From Aquabacterium sp. (lineage in GTDB: Bacteria > Pseudomonadota > Gammaproteobacteria > Burkholderiales > Burkholderiaceae_C), in NCBI RefSeq assembly GCF_016195855.1, contig NZ_JACPYU010000010.1:248001-312000 (forward strand): DNA of 64,000 nucleotides. The letters run 5' to 3'. This document shows, one piece after another, positions 43,494-52,725 of this stretch (its first letter is position 1; each line of letters opens with the position of its first letter). The notes beneath the pieces were generated by a model, which saw only the letters and a program-made list of their open reading frames with translations, was not told where the DNA came from and searched no databases. Position numbers and translations under genes: made by a program.

Positions 43494-46331
43494 CTACTGG
43501 CGGATCACCTGCATCGTTGGGGAGATGCGCTTGCGCGGTGTGCTGATCGATTGAGACTGAGCACGTTTGCTGGTGGTTTGGGCACTTGAGGGCGAACCTG
43601 TATTTGAGGGCGCGACGGCCGACGAGAGCAAGATCGCTGCGACGCCACGCGGACCCAGAACAAAAGCTGAACTTCCTGTGGGGTCGCTCACCACATGGGC
43701 CACATGCTTACAGCTCTCTCCAAGTGCGAAAGTGCCTGTGCAGCCCAGCGCGTCCGGCAGGCTGATGGCGCCCGTGATCCTGGCGCCGTTCGGCACGCTG
43801 ATCGTGATGCCTTGCAGGTCAACGATCCACACTGTCGCCTCCCGTGCTCGGTCACCACTGGGCTCGCTGGTGATACGGTATCCGTAGATCAGCGCGTAGT
43901 GTCCATCTGGTGTCAAGCCGTAGCCGCCTGCCACGTGTGTTGAGGGCAGCAGTGTCGACAAGCTGGGTGTGGTGATGTTGTTCCACATTTGCAGGACACC
44001 GTCAGTGCGCAGAAGGATGGCGCCATCGTTGCTCACGGATGCCAATTGCTTGCCTGCCGGCAGGTAGCCTGCGTCGACCCATGCGCCACCCCGGTCGGCG
44101 TAATACGCCCACATCTTGCCGTCCGGATCGACCGAGTAAAGCATCTGCCCCCCGGGGCTGGTGACCATGCCCGATCCTGCCAAGGTGCCGGGGAACGTGC
44201 GGGTGCGGCGATCTGGCTCAACTTGATGGGGCGCCAAGGCCAGATCCCAAGCGGTCATGCTGGAGCCATAGCTGCCGTCGCCACCCGCAATCCAGGCCAC
44301 GCCGTGTTCCGCGGAGGTGCCCGATACACTGATGCTCGCAAACGTTTGGCCGTCCTCCAGCAGTGTGAGCGCACGCATGGCAACGGGGGTTTGTGCGTCA
44401 AAGGCGACGCCGGTCATCAGGCCATCAAGATGGGTATAGCTGCCCTGATTGATGAAGGCCAGGCTGACCGGGTCGAATCCTTTGATGAGGTTGTTCGACG
44501 CGACATACAGGCGAGACTCGTCCGGGTTGATGGCAGCATCCACGATCCCATCGACAGAGGCTTGAGTGAGTTGCCACGTGGCGCCATCATGAGACCAACG
44601 CCAGACTTGGCCTGCACCAGACCAATAGAGAGCGTGCAGTCCAGGCACATATTGAGCGGGCCTGTATTGCGCATAGGGCAGTGACTGGTAACCGGCTGCA
44701 ATGGCTGTTGGCATCGCTACCCTGACGCTGGCCTGGCTGGACTCCAGATTGGTTTGCCAGGATGCCGTGATGGCTTGCCCGGCTTGCGCGCCGCTCACGT
44801 CCAGCACCAAAGTGCGGTTGCCCGGCAGAATGGCCGATTTTTCTACGACCGCGCCAGTCACGCGTAAGTAGCCTGCGGCCAGCAAGGTGGCGGAGTCGAT
44901 GCTGGGATCAAACTGGCCTGCGATGTAAATGCGCCCTCTGCTGCCCATCAACGTTCCGCTGGCAACCCGTTGAAGTCGAGAAATCTGATTCAGAAGTCTG
45001 ACGTTCACGGTAACCGGCAGCAGGCCTGGCCGGTTGATGCTCACGTCAATGGCATCGGCCTGCATGAGTTGCCGTTGACTCAAAGCGAACGCCTTGTCCA
45101 CCTTGAACGTCAGCTCGTCGACACCCGCGGCGCCGGAGCTTCGGGTCAGGGTGACCCATGGCACCTTGGCGATGGCTGTCCAGGTGGTGGGCGCGTTATC
45201 GTAGACGGTGACGGGCATCGAGAAGGACAGGTCCGCTTCGGTGCTGGTTTCCGTCAGCGCGACACCAATCAGGGGGGCCCACTTGCCTACGCCAAATTGG
45301 CCATTGACTGATGCCGTCAACTGGACATCCACATTGCCTGTCGTGGGGCCGGCGCTGAACCGCAAGGTGTTCTGATAGTTGTCGACGGCGACGTTGGCCC
45401 CATTGATCAGCACTTCGTACTCGTCATTGCCCAGATCTCGCAGGCTGAATACGCTGTCTGCGTTGAGCAATTTGGGGCTGATCCATTGCGATGTCCAGGT
45501 CGGGCGCGTCACCTTCACACGTGTCGAGGCGCTCTGGCCCTGGCGGATCACGGTGAAGGTGCTGCTGGGGTCGGCTGTCAGGCCAAGCTCGCCGCCGATG
45601 GGCGGCTTCACCGTGTAGGTGACATTCAAAGAGGCTTGGTACAGACTGTTTGCCTGCCCGGTCAGGACCACGGTGCCGGTGTAGACCCCCGCCTTGACTT
45701 GCGTGGTCTGGATCGTCAGTTGGTTGCCCGACAAGGATGCCGTCATGGCCTCGGGCGTCAGTGTGCTCAACTGCACCGTGACCTGTCCGGCCTCTGCAGG
45801 AATCTCAACGGGTACCGTCTGGCTGGGGGCTGCATCACGTCCTGTGCGTTCCAGAGCCAGGGCGGGCTGGACATGGATATTGGGCTTGACGACGTAGTGA
45901 ACTGGCAAACGCGCGGGGCTGTTGGGAAACTCGGACGCGCAGCTTTCGTCCCGGCACAGATGGACCAGGATGGCAGAGTCATATGACCCCGGAGGCAGTT
46001 CTTTCCTGAAGGTGAGCTGCAGGGTGAATTCGTCAAAGGAGGGGAAGCTGGGATCACCGCTCTCGATGATGTTGCCTGTTTCTTCCACCCCGATCCAGAG
46101 GTCGGCAGACGAAGGGTTGGTTACTTTGGTGGTCATGGTGGCTACGCCTTGGCCTCCCTCAATGACGGAAGCATTCAAGGTGTCCACACTGAACGCCAGT
46201 GTCACGTCGTTGCCTTGAGGTGCTTGGGCAGACGGGGTTGCACCCGCTGTTGAGCCACCGCCGCCGCCGCCACAAGACGCAAGCAGTACCGTGGAGATCA
46301 GGCCGATCGCCACGTAAACCATTTTCTTCAT
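43494..46331 (-). CDS. Large secreted lipoprotein with Ig-like and beta-propeller-like regions
   Basis: 945 residues from the ATG at 46331. A type II signal peptide (MKKMVYVAIGLISTVLLASC) is followed by a Gly/Ser linker. About residues 40-480 are repeated beta-sandwich segments (TVKPPIGGELGLTADPSSTF and similar), while the C-terminal half alternates short beta motifs with Trp (WSGAGQVWRWSHDG; DESRLYVASNN), like a beta-propeller. It should be anchored to a membrane and face the periplasm or surface. No enzyme motif seen. It lies divergent from the M50 protease inside the repeat-flanked segment. The function is unknown. Confidence 0.8.
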   Translation of the reverse strand: MKKMVYVAIGLISTVLLASCGGGGGGSTAGATPSAQAPQGNDVTLAFSVDTLNASVIEGGQGVATMTTKVTNPSSADLWIGVEETGNIIESGDPSFPSFDEFTLQLTFRKELPPGSYDSAILVHLCRDESCASEFPNSPARLPVHYVVKPNIHVQPALALERTGRDAAPSQTVPVEIPAEAGQVTVQLSTLTPEAMTASLSGNQLTIQTTQVKAGVYTGTVVLTGQANSLYQASLNVTYTVKPPIGGELGLTADPSSTFTVIRQGQSASTRVKVTRPTWTSQWISPKLLNADSVFSLRDLGNDEYEVLINGANVAVDNYQNTLRFSAGPTTGNVDVQLTASVNGQFGVGKWAPLIGVALTETSTEADLSFSMPVTVYDNAPTTWTAIAKVPWVTLTRSSGAAGVDELTFKVDKAFALSQRQLMQADAIDVSINRPGLLPVTVNVRLLNQISRLQRVASGTLMGSRGRIYIAGQFDPSIDSATLLAAGYLRVTGAVVEKSAILPGNRTLVLDVSGAQAGQAITASWQTNLESSQASVRVAMPTAIAAGYQSLPYAQYRPAQYVPGLHALYWSGAGQVWRWSHDGATWQLTQASVDGIVDAAINPDESRLYVASNNLIKGFDPVSLAFINQGSYTHLDGLMTGVAFDAQTPVAMRALTLLEDGQTFASISVSGTSAEHGVAWIAGGDGSYGSSMTAWDLALAPHQVEPDRRTRTFPGTLAGSGMVTSPGGQMLYSVDPDGKMWAYYADRGGAWVDAGYLPAGKQLASVSNDGAILLRTDGVLQMWNNITTPSLSTLLPSTHVAGGYGLTPDGHYALIYGYRITSEPSGDRAREATVWIVDLQGITISVPNGARITGAISLPDALGCTGTFALGESCKHVAHVVSDPTGSSAFVLGPRGVAAILLSSAVAPSNTGSPSSAQTTSKRAQSQSISTPRKRISPTMQVIRQ

Positions 46332-46542
46332 ATTCCACCCTGAAAATTGCGCGGGCCAGCTTGCATGACGCAACCAACAGCCCATAGGTGATTATCCGGC
46401 GGCGCGGATCGGCACTCCACACCGCGAACGAGCGGTCATTCTTCGGACGAACAGGCCGCCATGCCGGTCTCATCCAGGGGCCGCAGGTGGCTTAAGGATT
46501 TTTTCAGACGCATGTTCGCCCAGGTCTCCATCAGTGCGGGCA

Positions 46543-46560
46543 CTCAAATTGAGAATTGAG
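46543..46560. promoter_or_regulatory. Palindrome and extra half-site before the M50 protease gene
   Basis: CTCAA, A, TTGAG (46543-46553) followed by another TTGAG (46556-46560). It lies 38 bp before the protease start in the divergent intergenic region; possible operator. Confidence 0.35.
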
Positions 46561-46597
46561 AGATGATCGACTGCATGACGTTAGCGGGGATGGGCAG

Positions 46598-49186
46598 ATG
46601 GATGAAGTGTTGAGATGGGCGGGGGTGCTGCTCTGCATCTGGTTCGTATATCAAGGCATCATCCTGATGACGGTTCTGGTGCAGCTGCTGCGTACGCCTG
46701 TGACGCCTGTCAAGGTGTTGCTGGACTTTGATGCGCCAGCCAAGGTCGACCTTTTGACGTCTGATCAGCAAGCCTGGTTGGATGAGTTGCGGGACCTGGG
46801 CTTCGAGCTGATGTGGTCGGGGACGATGGAGCGGGGACTGAGCGCGCGGCTCGATCCCATTGCGGTGGCTTATCTGCAGCATCGAGACGAGCCTGTCATG
46901 GCGACGGTCACGTTCTGTGCATCGCTCCTGTCCATTTATCCCGTGCAATTTGTCAGTGAGGACGCCCAGGGGCGCTTGCTGATCACCCAGAACCGCCTTG
47001 GTTTCATGGGGCTGTCGGGCAGCGATGAGGCATTGGTCAAGGATGTCTACTTGCCTGCTTTGGCCGATCACCTGGCTGCCCATCGTGAACGATTGGATCC
47101 AGCCGCCCAGCCGTTGATGCAACCGGCGGCAATCCGTCGCATGGCTGAGCGCATGGCCGGGCGCGCGGAAGCCTGGTTTGATCTGCAGAGGCAGCGCGGG
47201 CAGTTGGTGTCCGGTGGCGATGGCTGGCACTATGGCTTGATGCCCGCCATCCGAATTGCCTGGGCCATGATGCGTGTGCGTCGCCAATTGCTGCGTCCTT
47301 ATCAAAGTCGGGTGACGCGAGGCCAACATCAAGCCAGCTTCCTGGCGCAGTGCTATCTGTTCAATGAACAACTGCTGTCTTCGCGGCCTGCGCGACACAA
47401 CGTGAAGGCCGCAGTGCTTGTGCTCTCGATGGGTTTGACCCTGGTGTTGTGGGGTTGGGCATTCGATTGGGTGCAGGCTCTGGCCTTGATGGCCATCCTG
47501 TTGGTGCATGAGGGTGGTCACGCGCTGGCCATGCGCTGGTTCGGATGGAAGGACATGAGCATGTTCTTCGTGCCCTTCATGGGGGCGATGGTCACAGGGC
47601 GGCCCGCCAGCATTGCGGCCTGGAAGCAAGCCATCGTGCTGCTGGCAGGCCCGATGCCTGGCCTGCTTGCTGGTGCCGCCTATTTGTACTTTGTGCCCCC
47701 CGTCCCTGATGCGGCCATCGACTGGCAACGCGTGGCGAGTTTGGCGGTGGCGATCAACCTCTTCAATCTGCTTCCATTGAGTCCCCTGGATGGCGGGCAG
47801 TTGATTGATGGCATCGTGTTCCGGCGCTGGCCCCGGATGCGAATGGGGTTTGTATGGATGAGTTGGCTGGCTTTTCTGGCGATGGCGATCTACACAAAGC
47901 AGCCCGTGTTCTGGGGGTTGCTTGTCTGGTTGGGGATGATGCTGCCCGTGCTTTGGCGTGTCAGCCGAATCGACATGGAAGCTGAAGCGGGCCAGGATCT
48001 GTCGATCCGGGTGAGGGCGCTCTTCGAACAGGCCCGGACGCTTTTCCCAACCGCCAACGCATTCAGGCTGCATGCCATCGTCAAGAGCCTCATCGAGCGC
48101 AAGATCATGAGCGCGCCACGGTGGTGGGAAAGCGCCGGGGTGCTTGGCGTCCTGGTCGCGGTCTGGGGAGGCTCGGCACTGGGCTATGCAGGTATGGTGA
48201 GCAATGACACTGAACTGGGCGATCACCTCACGTCTGCGCAGCGCCATTTTGACCAAGCCTGGTACCGCGATTTTGGCGATGCGGTTGATGCGGACAACTT
48301 GAAGTCCGTTCAGGATGCGGCTCGTGGCTTGGAGCCCAAAGATCCGAGGTTGTTTGACCTGGCGGTGAGGGAGGCTGAAGCGCTGCCCTTGTTGCTGCGC
48401 CGTGATCGGCTTGCTGCGCTGGTGAGATCGGGGCGAGACGGGCAGCACGAAACCGCATCCGGTCTGTTGTCCAATGAGCTTGACCGTGTGTGGAGAGAGG
48501 TTGGTGCACAGCCGCCCGATGAGCGGGTGCCCGCGATGCGGGATGCCGTGGCCTGGGCTGAGCAAATCAGCCCTAAGGACTTGCGCTCGACAATCGATTT
48601 GCGATTACGTCTCATCGAGGCGGATGACGAAAGAGGCAACACCGATCAAGCTCGCCAGGCTTTGGAAGCGCTGCGTGAGCGCGCCGAGCATGACGAGGGC
48701 TGCCGTTGTGCCATGCGCCCCATCATCCGCGCGCAATCATGGTTCTACATGAGCCATGGCGATGCACCGCAGGCTTTGCGCGTGTTGGAGACTTCGCGCT
48801 ACATCCAGGGCATTTTGGGGCGGCACGACAGCCTGTCGATGGACTATGGCTGGATGTTGCTGTTCAATGGCAAGACGCAGCCAGGCATCAAGATGATCAA
48901 GGCCGCGGCGTATACGGCGCCTTACGATCCAGATTGGGTGTCTTGGCTCAAGGGGGCCAGATCACACCCGGCTCAGATCGACAAGGCTTTGGATCTGGCG
49001 TATGCGCTCAAAATTGCGGGTCAGGACGGGGCGGTTCATGCCGTCTTAAACGGGGATATGGCCTCCTTTGAATGTGCACAAGCGACTGGCGGCCGCTTGT
49101 ATGAGGACCGTTACCCATGGCAGCGTGAGCGCGATCGCTTGCTGAAAGGCATCGCGCTGGCCCATTGTCGCCCGGTACGCGATTGA
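46598..49186 (+). CDS. M50-family (site-2-protease-like) membrane metalloprotease
   Basis: 862 residues from the ATG at 46598. Membrane segments flank the zinc motif HEGGH (about residue 304-308) and the second motif LSPLDGGQL (about 397), both typical of M50 intramembrane proteases; further helices follow, then a cytoplasmic or periplasmic C-terminal 350 residues with helical repeats resembling TPR (LRRDRLAALVRSG, LIEADDERGNTDQARQALEALRERAE). A long N-terminal soluble part precedes the protease. It may cleave a membrane-bound partner, possibly the divergent lipoprotein's regulator; this is inference. The gene belongs to the repeat-flanked 5.8-kb block. Confidence 0.85.
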   Translation: MDEVLRWAGVLLCIWFVYQGIILMTVLVQLLRTPVTPVKVLLDFDAPAKVDLLTSDQQAWLDELRDLGFELMWSGTMERGLSARLDPIAVAYLQHRDEPVMATVTFCASLLSIYPVQFVSEDAQGRLLITQNRLGFMGLSGSDEALVKDVYLPALADHLAAHRERLDPAAQPLMQPAAIRRMAERMAGRAEAWFDLQRQRGQLVSGGDGWHYGLMPAIRIAWAMMRVRRQLLRPYQSRVTRGQHQASFLAQCYLFNEQLLSSRPARHNVKAAVLVLSMGLTLVLWGWAFDWVQALALMAILLVHEGGHALAMRWFGWKDMSMFFVPFMGAMVTGRPASIAAWKQAIVLLAGPMPGLLAGAAYLYFVPPVPDAAIDWQRVASLAVAINLFNLLPLSPLDGGQLIDGIVFRRWPRMRMGFVWMSWLAFLAMAIYTKQPVFWGLLVWLGMMLPVLWRVSRIDMEAEAGQDLSIRVRALFEQARTLFPTANAFRLHAIVKSLIERKIMSAPRWWESAGVLGVLVAVWGGSALGYAGMVSNDTELGDHLTSAQRHFDQAWYRDFGDAVDADNLKSVQDAARGLEPKDPRLFDLAVREAEALPLLLRRDRLAALVRSGRDGQHETASGLLSNELDRVWREVGAQPPDERVPAMRDAVAWAEQISPKDLRSTIDLRLRLIEADDERGNTDQARQALEALRERAEHDEGCRCAMRPIIRAQSWFYMSHGDAPQALRVLETSRYIQGILGRHDSLSMDYGWMLLFNGKTQPGIKMIKAAAYTAPYDPDWVSWLKGARSHPAQIDKALDLAYALKIAGQDGAVHAVLNGDMASFECAQATGGRLYEDRYPWQRERDRLLKGIALAHCRPVRD

Positions 49187-49213
49187 GTGGCGATTGGTCA
49201 CCTCATCCTGGAT

Positions 49214-49250
49214 GATCGTGCACGCCACGATCGAGGTGCATCACCGCTGA
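49214..49250 (+). repeat. 37-bp direct repeat, right copy (dmeF 3' end)
   Basis: Exact copy of 43409-43445, but without the rest of dmeF before it. It lies 27 bp after the stop of the M50 protease gene and marks the right edge of the putative insertion. Confidence 0.95.
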
Positions 49251-49325
49251 ACTGGTTGCGCACCAAGGGCTTTCCTGTTTCACGCCTTGTGCCTAAGATG
49301 AACGGATGGCAGCAGGAGCTTTGTC

Positions 49326-49580
49326 ATGGACCATCAAGTCACCCACAGTGCGGATCAGGAGGAAGCCATCGGTGCCCACAGCGGGTTTCGCATCCGCGTG
49401 GTCACGAGCTGGGATGCGCCGGCGCGTCAGTTTGTGGTCAAGGCCTATGTGCGTGGGTCCGAGACGGAGGAAGAGGTCGCCATGGACACGCAGGGGCGGC
49501 GCTTTGCGCTGATTCAGGATGCCCAAGACCATGGCTTTGCCGCCGCCATGGAATGGATCGATCAACAAGGGCGCGCCTGA
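49326..49580 (+). CDS. Small conserved-type hypothetical protein
   Basis: 84 residues from the ATG at 49326 (AGCAGGAGCTTTGTC precedes it): an acidic N-terminus, a beta-rich middle (FRIRVVTSWDAPARQFVVKAYVRGSE) and a C-terminal helix (AAAMEWIDQQGR). No family was recognised. It lies just right of the duplicated 37-bp repeat, so it may be the original neighbour of dmeF. Confidence 0.6.
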   Translation: MDHQVTHSADQEEAIGAHSGFRIRVVTSWDAPARQFVVKAYVRGSETEEEVAMDTQGRRFALIQDAQDHGFAAAMEWIDQQGRA

Positions 49581-49622
49581 TCGCAGACGCCTCCCGATCC
49601 TTGGCGGCCAGCCACGGTGCAC

Positions 49623-51698
49623 TCAGTCGTCGCCTGAAGCCAGCCCGGCCAGGAACAGGTCAATGGCGTCGTCATCGGTGCCGCTGGCGCCGCCCAGGGG
49701 CTCCAGCCCCTTGTCCCGGCTGAAGGCCGTGCTGAACACCTGCGGTGCCCCGCCGCACACCTCGGCCAGCACTTCACGCCAGCGCCGCAGGCGCGTGCCG
49801 TACAGCGCGGCCAACTCCGTTTCGCCGAGCCTGAATTCCTGCCCCCAGTGGGGGATGCCTTGGCGTGCGCGCGCCGCATCGTGCAACTCGGACCAGAAGT
49901 TGGCATAGACATCGTCCAGGCGTGAGCGCGGCGTGGCCACTTCGACCGACGCGGTCAAGGGGTAGCGCTGCATGGCGATCAGGGCCGAGGCCACGGGCGT
50001 GAAACGGATGCCGATGTAGCCAAAAACCGGGAAGTGCTTGCGCGCGAGCCCGATCACATCGTCAATGAAGGCGAGATAGGCGGGGCCTGCGGCATCGAAG
50101 TGGTACTCGGCAGAGTTGCCGCACTGCGCGCCGTCCAGGCCATAGTCGTGCGCATCGAGCATGTTCTGGTTGAGGCCGCCACTGGCGTGGCCAGCACGCG
50201 CCAGCTTGGCGAACGCGCCGCCGATGGCCTCGGACACGGCCTGCGCCACGTCGCTGCCTGCGTCGAGCACGCTGTCGATGGCGATCTTGTAGAGCACCAG
50301 GAACAGCTCTTCGCCGCTCGTGGCGCCAATGGCCAGGTGCTGCTGCGCCAGGTGCGCAATCTCGTGGTCCAGATACCAGTCCAGGCGCTGCTTCTTTGCG
50401 TTGTGCGTGAGCCAGCCCAGGACGTTGAGGAAGGGGTCGATTTCAAGCTGATCCTTGAGCGCGTCCACGATGCCCGGCGGGTTCTGCTTGTTGGCCTTGA
50501 CCGACGCCACCAGTTTGTCATCGGCCGCCGGGGCCACATCGTGCTCGTGCACAGCTTGCTCGCGCTTCCAGCGGCGCCGCACCCAGCAGCGCTCGGGGTC
50601 GCTCAGCGAGACGCCGATGTTCAGGTGGTGCAAGGGCATGAGCGGGCCACCGCGCAGGTCGTCGGCCAGCGCGCTCAGCTTGAGGTCGGCCAGCAGCCGG
50701 GTATAGACCTCGGGGTGTGCATCGAAGTAGGCCGGCACATTCGGCCACTTCTCGGGGCCGCGCACATAGGTGAACTTTGCGTCCTGCACGACCGCGGGGT
50801 AGTAGGTGCGCCGCAGTACCTCCGTGCGGAAGAAGCCTGCATCCAGATCACGCAAGGGCGCGTCGAACACGCCCGTGGGGCCGTTGGGCCCCAGCTGGCT
50901 GCTGAGGAGTTGCGCGCCGAGCTCGCGCCAGCGGTACTCGAAGTTTGTCTCGACGAGGGTGTACTGCTCGACGACCTCCAGAACGACCGAATAGATGGCG
51001 CCCATGCGGCCCGCGCCCAGCCGCACCGCGGCGAAGGTGTCGTCGTCTGCAATGAAACGGGTGTCCGGGCACCAACCCGGCAACTGCATGACCTGGGGTG
51101 CGAACCCCCATGCGCTGTCGCTGGCGGTGACCCAGAGCTCCCGTCCTGTCGCGCTGACGAGGTGCACCGCACGGATCCACTCGACGAGCGGTGGCACCTT
51201 CAAGTCGCCGCCATGCGTGCCGGTTGAGATGGCGCCGATCAGCGACTGGCCCGCACCATCGCCCATGGTGGGCAAGGCCAGGCCGCAGCGCGCGAGGTCT
51301 TCAAGCAGGTGGCGGATCTTGATGCCGGCCTCGACGTGCACGAAGTAGCGGCCCTGCAGGCGTGCATCACCGGCGCAGGTGCGCTCGAGCAAGTCACTGC
51401 TTGCCCGCAGCCGCTCGTCGGGCAGTGGCTGGCCGCGGTTGGGAAACGGTGCGCTGACGTGCCGCGACAGCAAGCTCGTGTCGATGACGTCTTGTGCGAC
51501 ACCCGCGCTGGACAGCGACCAGTTCGAGCCCAGCGCACGCAGGCTGCGGCCCTCGCTTGCCGCTTGCATGACCGCGGTGACCAGCCCGGCGCGATCGGCT
51601 GGCAGATAGCGCTTGGCGCCTGAGAACGGGTGAACAAACAGGAAGTCCTCAACGAGGACATTCTGCTGCGTGTCAACCGAACCGCCTGGGCAGGGCAT
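49623..51698 (-). CDS. FAD-linked oxidase (VAO/aldonolactone-oxidase-like)
   Basis: 691 residues. The FAD-binding PCMH-type fold is marked by RALGSNWSLSSAGVAQDVIDTSLLSRHV, GIKIRHLLEDLARCGLALPTMGD and the flavin-site GAISTGTHGGD (about 157-167). The C-terminal domain is large (about 400 residues) and diverges from characterised ALO, GulLO and cholesterol oxidases. It oxidises an alcohol or lactone with O2 or another acceptor; the substrate is unknown. It follows the PASTA-like gene by 28 bp, and both are divergent from the Cys-rich small protein/GRDP pair. Confidence 0.8.
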   Translation of the reverse strand: MPCPGGSVDTQQNVLVEDFLFVHPFSGAKRYLPADRAGLVTAVMQAASEGRSLRALGSNWSLSSAGVAQDVIDTSLLSRHVSAPFPNRGQPLPDERLRASSDLLERTCAGDARLQGRYFVHVEAGIKIRHLLEDLARCGLALPTMGDGAGQSLIGAISTGTHGGDLKVPPLVEWIRAVHLVSATGRELWVTASDSAWGFAPQVMQLPGWCPDTRFIADDDTFAAVRLGAGRMGAIYSVVLEVVEQYTLVETNFEYRWRELGAQLLSSQLGPNGPTGVFDAPLRDLDAGFFRTEVLRRTYYPAVVQDAKFTYVRGPEKWPNVPAYFDAHPEVYTRLLADLKLSALADDLRGGPLMPLHHLNIGVSLSDPERCWVRRRWKREQAVHEHDVAPAADDKLVASVKANKQNPPGIVDALKDQLEIDPFLNVLGWLTHNAKKQRLDWYLDHEIAHLAQQHLAIGATSGEELFLVLYKIAIDSVLDAGSDVAQAVSEAIGGAFAKLARAGHASGGLNQNMLDAHDYGLDGAQCGNSAEYHFDAAGPAYLAFIDDVIGLARKHFPVFGYIGIRFTPVASALIAMQRYPLTASVEVATPRSRLDDVYANFWSELHDAARARQGIPHWGQEFRLGETELAALYGTRLRRWREVLAEVCGGAPQVFSTAFSRDKGLEPLGGASGTDDDAIDLFLAGLASGDD

Positions 51699-51726
51699 GG
51701 GTGATCCTGGTGATGCGTCTGGCGCG

Positions 51727-52257
51727 TTACGCGAAGAGCTCGATGCTCACGATGAACAGGTCGCTGCTGGTGATGAGCCGGACCCGGTGGCCATGCGTGA
51801 ACGCGCGTTGCGCGGCCCCCAGCATCGCGCCACGGCGCATCCATTCGGTGCGGTCTGGTGGCGCGGCAGGCGCGACGGCATGGTCGAAATAGAGCACGCC
51901 GGTGAAGCTCACCGCCCCGCCGTCCATCTGCGTGTCGAACGATACCCAGGCGCCTTGACCCGAGCCATAGGGGTTGCCAATCAGCACGCTCTTGATCGTG
52001 CCTTCGTAAGTACCTGCGCGAAGCGTCGGCCCTTGCACCGAGGTGTCGTCGAGCGGGCCCATGGGGCTGGGGTAGGACACGGTGACCACGGTGAACGAGG
52101 GCACCAATGTGCCTGCAGGTGGGCTCTGCACCGTGGCGCGGCCATCGCCGTCTGCGGCGAACGGGAAGCGCGCGATGTAGCGCAGCAGGCGGGCTTGCAG
52201 CGCCGCTTCGGCATCGGGGCGGCCCATGCCAATGACGTTGGGGACAATGACCGACAT
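51727..52257 (-). CDS. PASTA-domain protein
   Basis: 176 residues starting MSVIVPNVIGMGRPDAEAALQARLL and returning with QSPPAGTLVPSFTVVTVSYP, the two ends of one PASTA domain (about 1-60), followed by a beta-rich C-terminal domain (GAWVSFDTQMDGGAVSFTGVLYFDH) that was not recognised. PASTA domains normally hang off transmembrane kinases or PBPs; here there is no transmembrane segment or signal peptide. A ribosome site (ACAGGAGG) lies just before. It is the first gene of the minus-strand pair with the FAD oxidase. Confidence 0.75.
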   Translation of the reverse strand: MSVIVPNVIGMGRPDAEAALQARLLRYIARFPFAADGDGRATVQSPPAGTLVPSFTVVTVSYPSPMGPLDDTSVQGPTLRAGTYEGTIKSVLIGNPYGSGQGAWVSFDTQMDGGAVSFTGVLYFDHAVAPAAPPDRTEWMRRGAMLGAAQRAFTHGHRVRLITSSDLFIVSIELFA

Positions 52258-52327
52258 GGCGGCACCTCCTGTCTTGGTTCACGGATCATAGGGACGCACT
52301 TCCCGCGCGGTATCCCTAGCTTGCGCC

Positions 52328-52389
52328 CCCTAGTTCAAAGGCGCTTGCCCCCAACCGTAGGGGATGCTGTGATGAGGCCCCGCTCCTAC
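52328..52389 (+). promoter_or_regulatory. Promoter block shared with the tyrosinase-VWA gene
   Basis: CCCTAG, 6 bases, GGCGCTT, 38 bases, CCTAC, the same words and spacing as 16473-16534. A GTAGGGG box lies inside where the other copy has TACCCCT-like sequence. It leads the Cys-rich small protein gene and shares the intergenic region with the divergent PASTA/FAD-oxidase genes. Confidence 0.7.
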
Positions 52390-52453
52390 GATGCCATCGA
52401 GCAAGGCGCGATGCGATCGCACCAAGGCTCACCTTAGCAAGAGGATGAACGCC

Positions 52454-52708
52454 ATGAGCAACGACAAGTTAGCGGTGCCGCTGCAGACCTTTGAAGCCGT
52501 CACGCAGCTTCGCCTTGAAGGCCTGATGCAGGAACTCACCAAGCGGGTGAGGGTGGTCAACGAAGACGCCCTGACCCATCTGATTGACCGCGGCGTGATC
52601 GCCCGCATGGCGCGTGATGGCTGCTGCAAGCCCGATGGCGGCACCTGCTGCCCCAACGCCAGGTTGCGCATCGAGCAGCCTGGGGTAGGTCCGATGGTGG
52701 GCAAGTAG
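52454..52708 (+). CDS. Small Cys-rich protein of unknown function
   Basis: 84 residues from the ATG at 52454 (AAGAGG ten bases before; ATG at 52445 is possible). The N-terminal half is helical (TFEAVTQLRLEGLMQELTKRVRVVNEDALTHLIDRGVIARMARDG), the C-terminal part has CC..CC (CCKPDGGTCCPNAR) and a disordered RIEQPGVGPMVGK end. The Cys pairs could bind metal or be cross-linked. No family known to me. It precedes the GRDP-like gene by 17 bp and shares a promoter block with the tyrosinase-VWA gene. Confidence 0.65.
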   Translation: MSNDKLAVPLQTFEAVTQLRLEGLMQELTKRVRVVNEDALTHLIDRGVIARMARDGCCKPDGGTCCPNARLRIEQPGVGPMVGK

Positions 52709-52725
52709 GCGCGCAGGCCAAGGCG

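Noticed and set aside
46544-48565. 673-residue minus-strand frame opposite the M50 protease
   Set aside because: His/Gln/Pro-rich shadow; the plus strand has HEGGH and the DGG motif.
43446-49213. Integrative element or prophage
   Set aside because: The flanking repeats are real, but there is no integrase, transposase, relaxase or phage gene inside; kept as a repeat-flanked block only.
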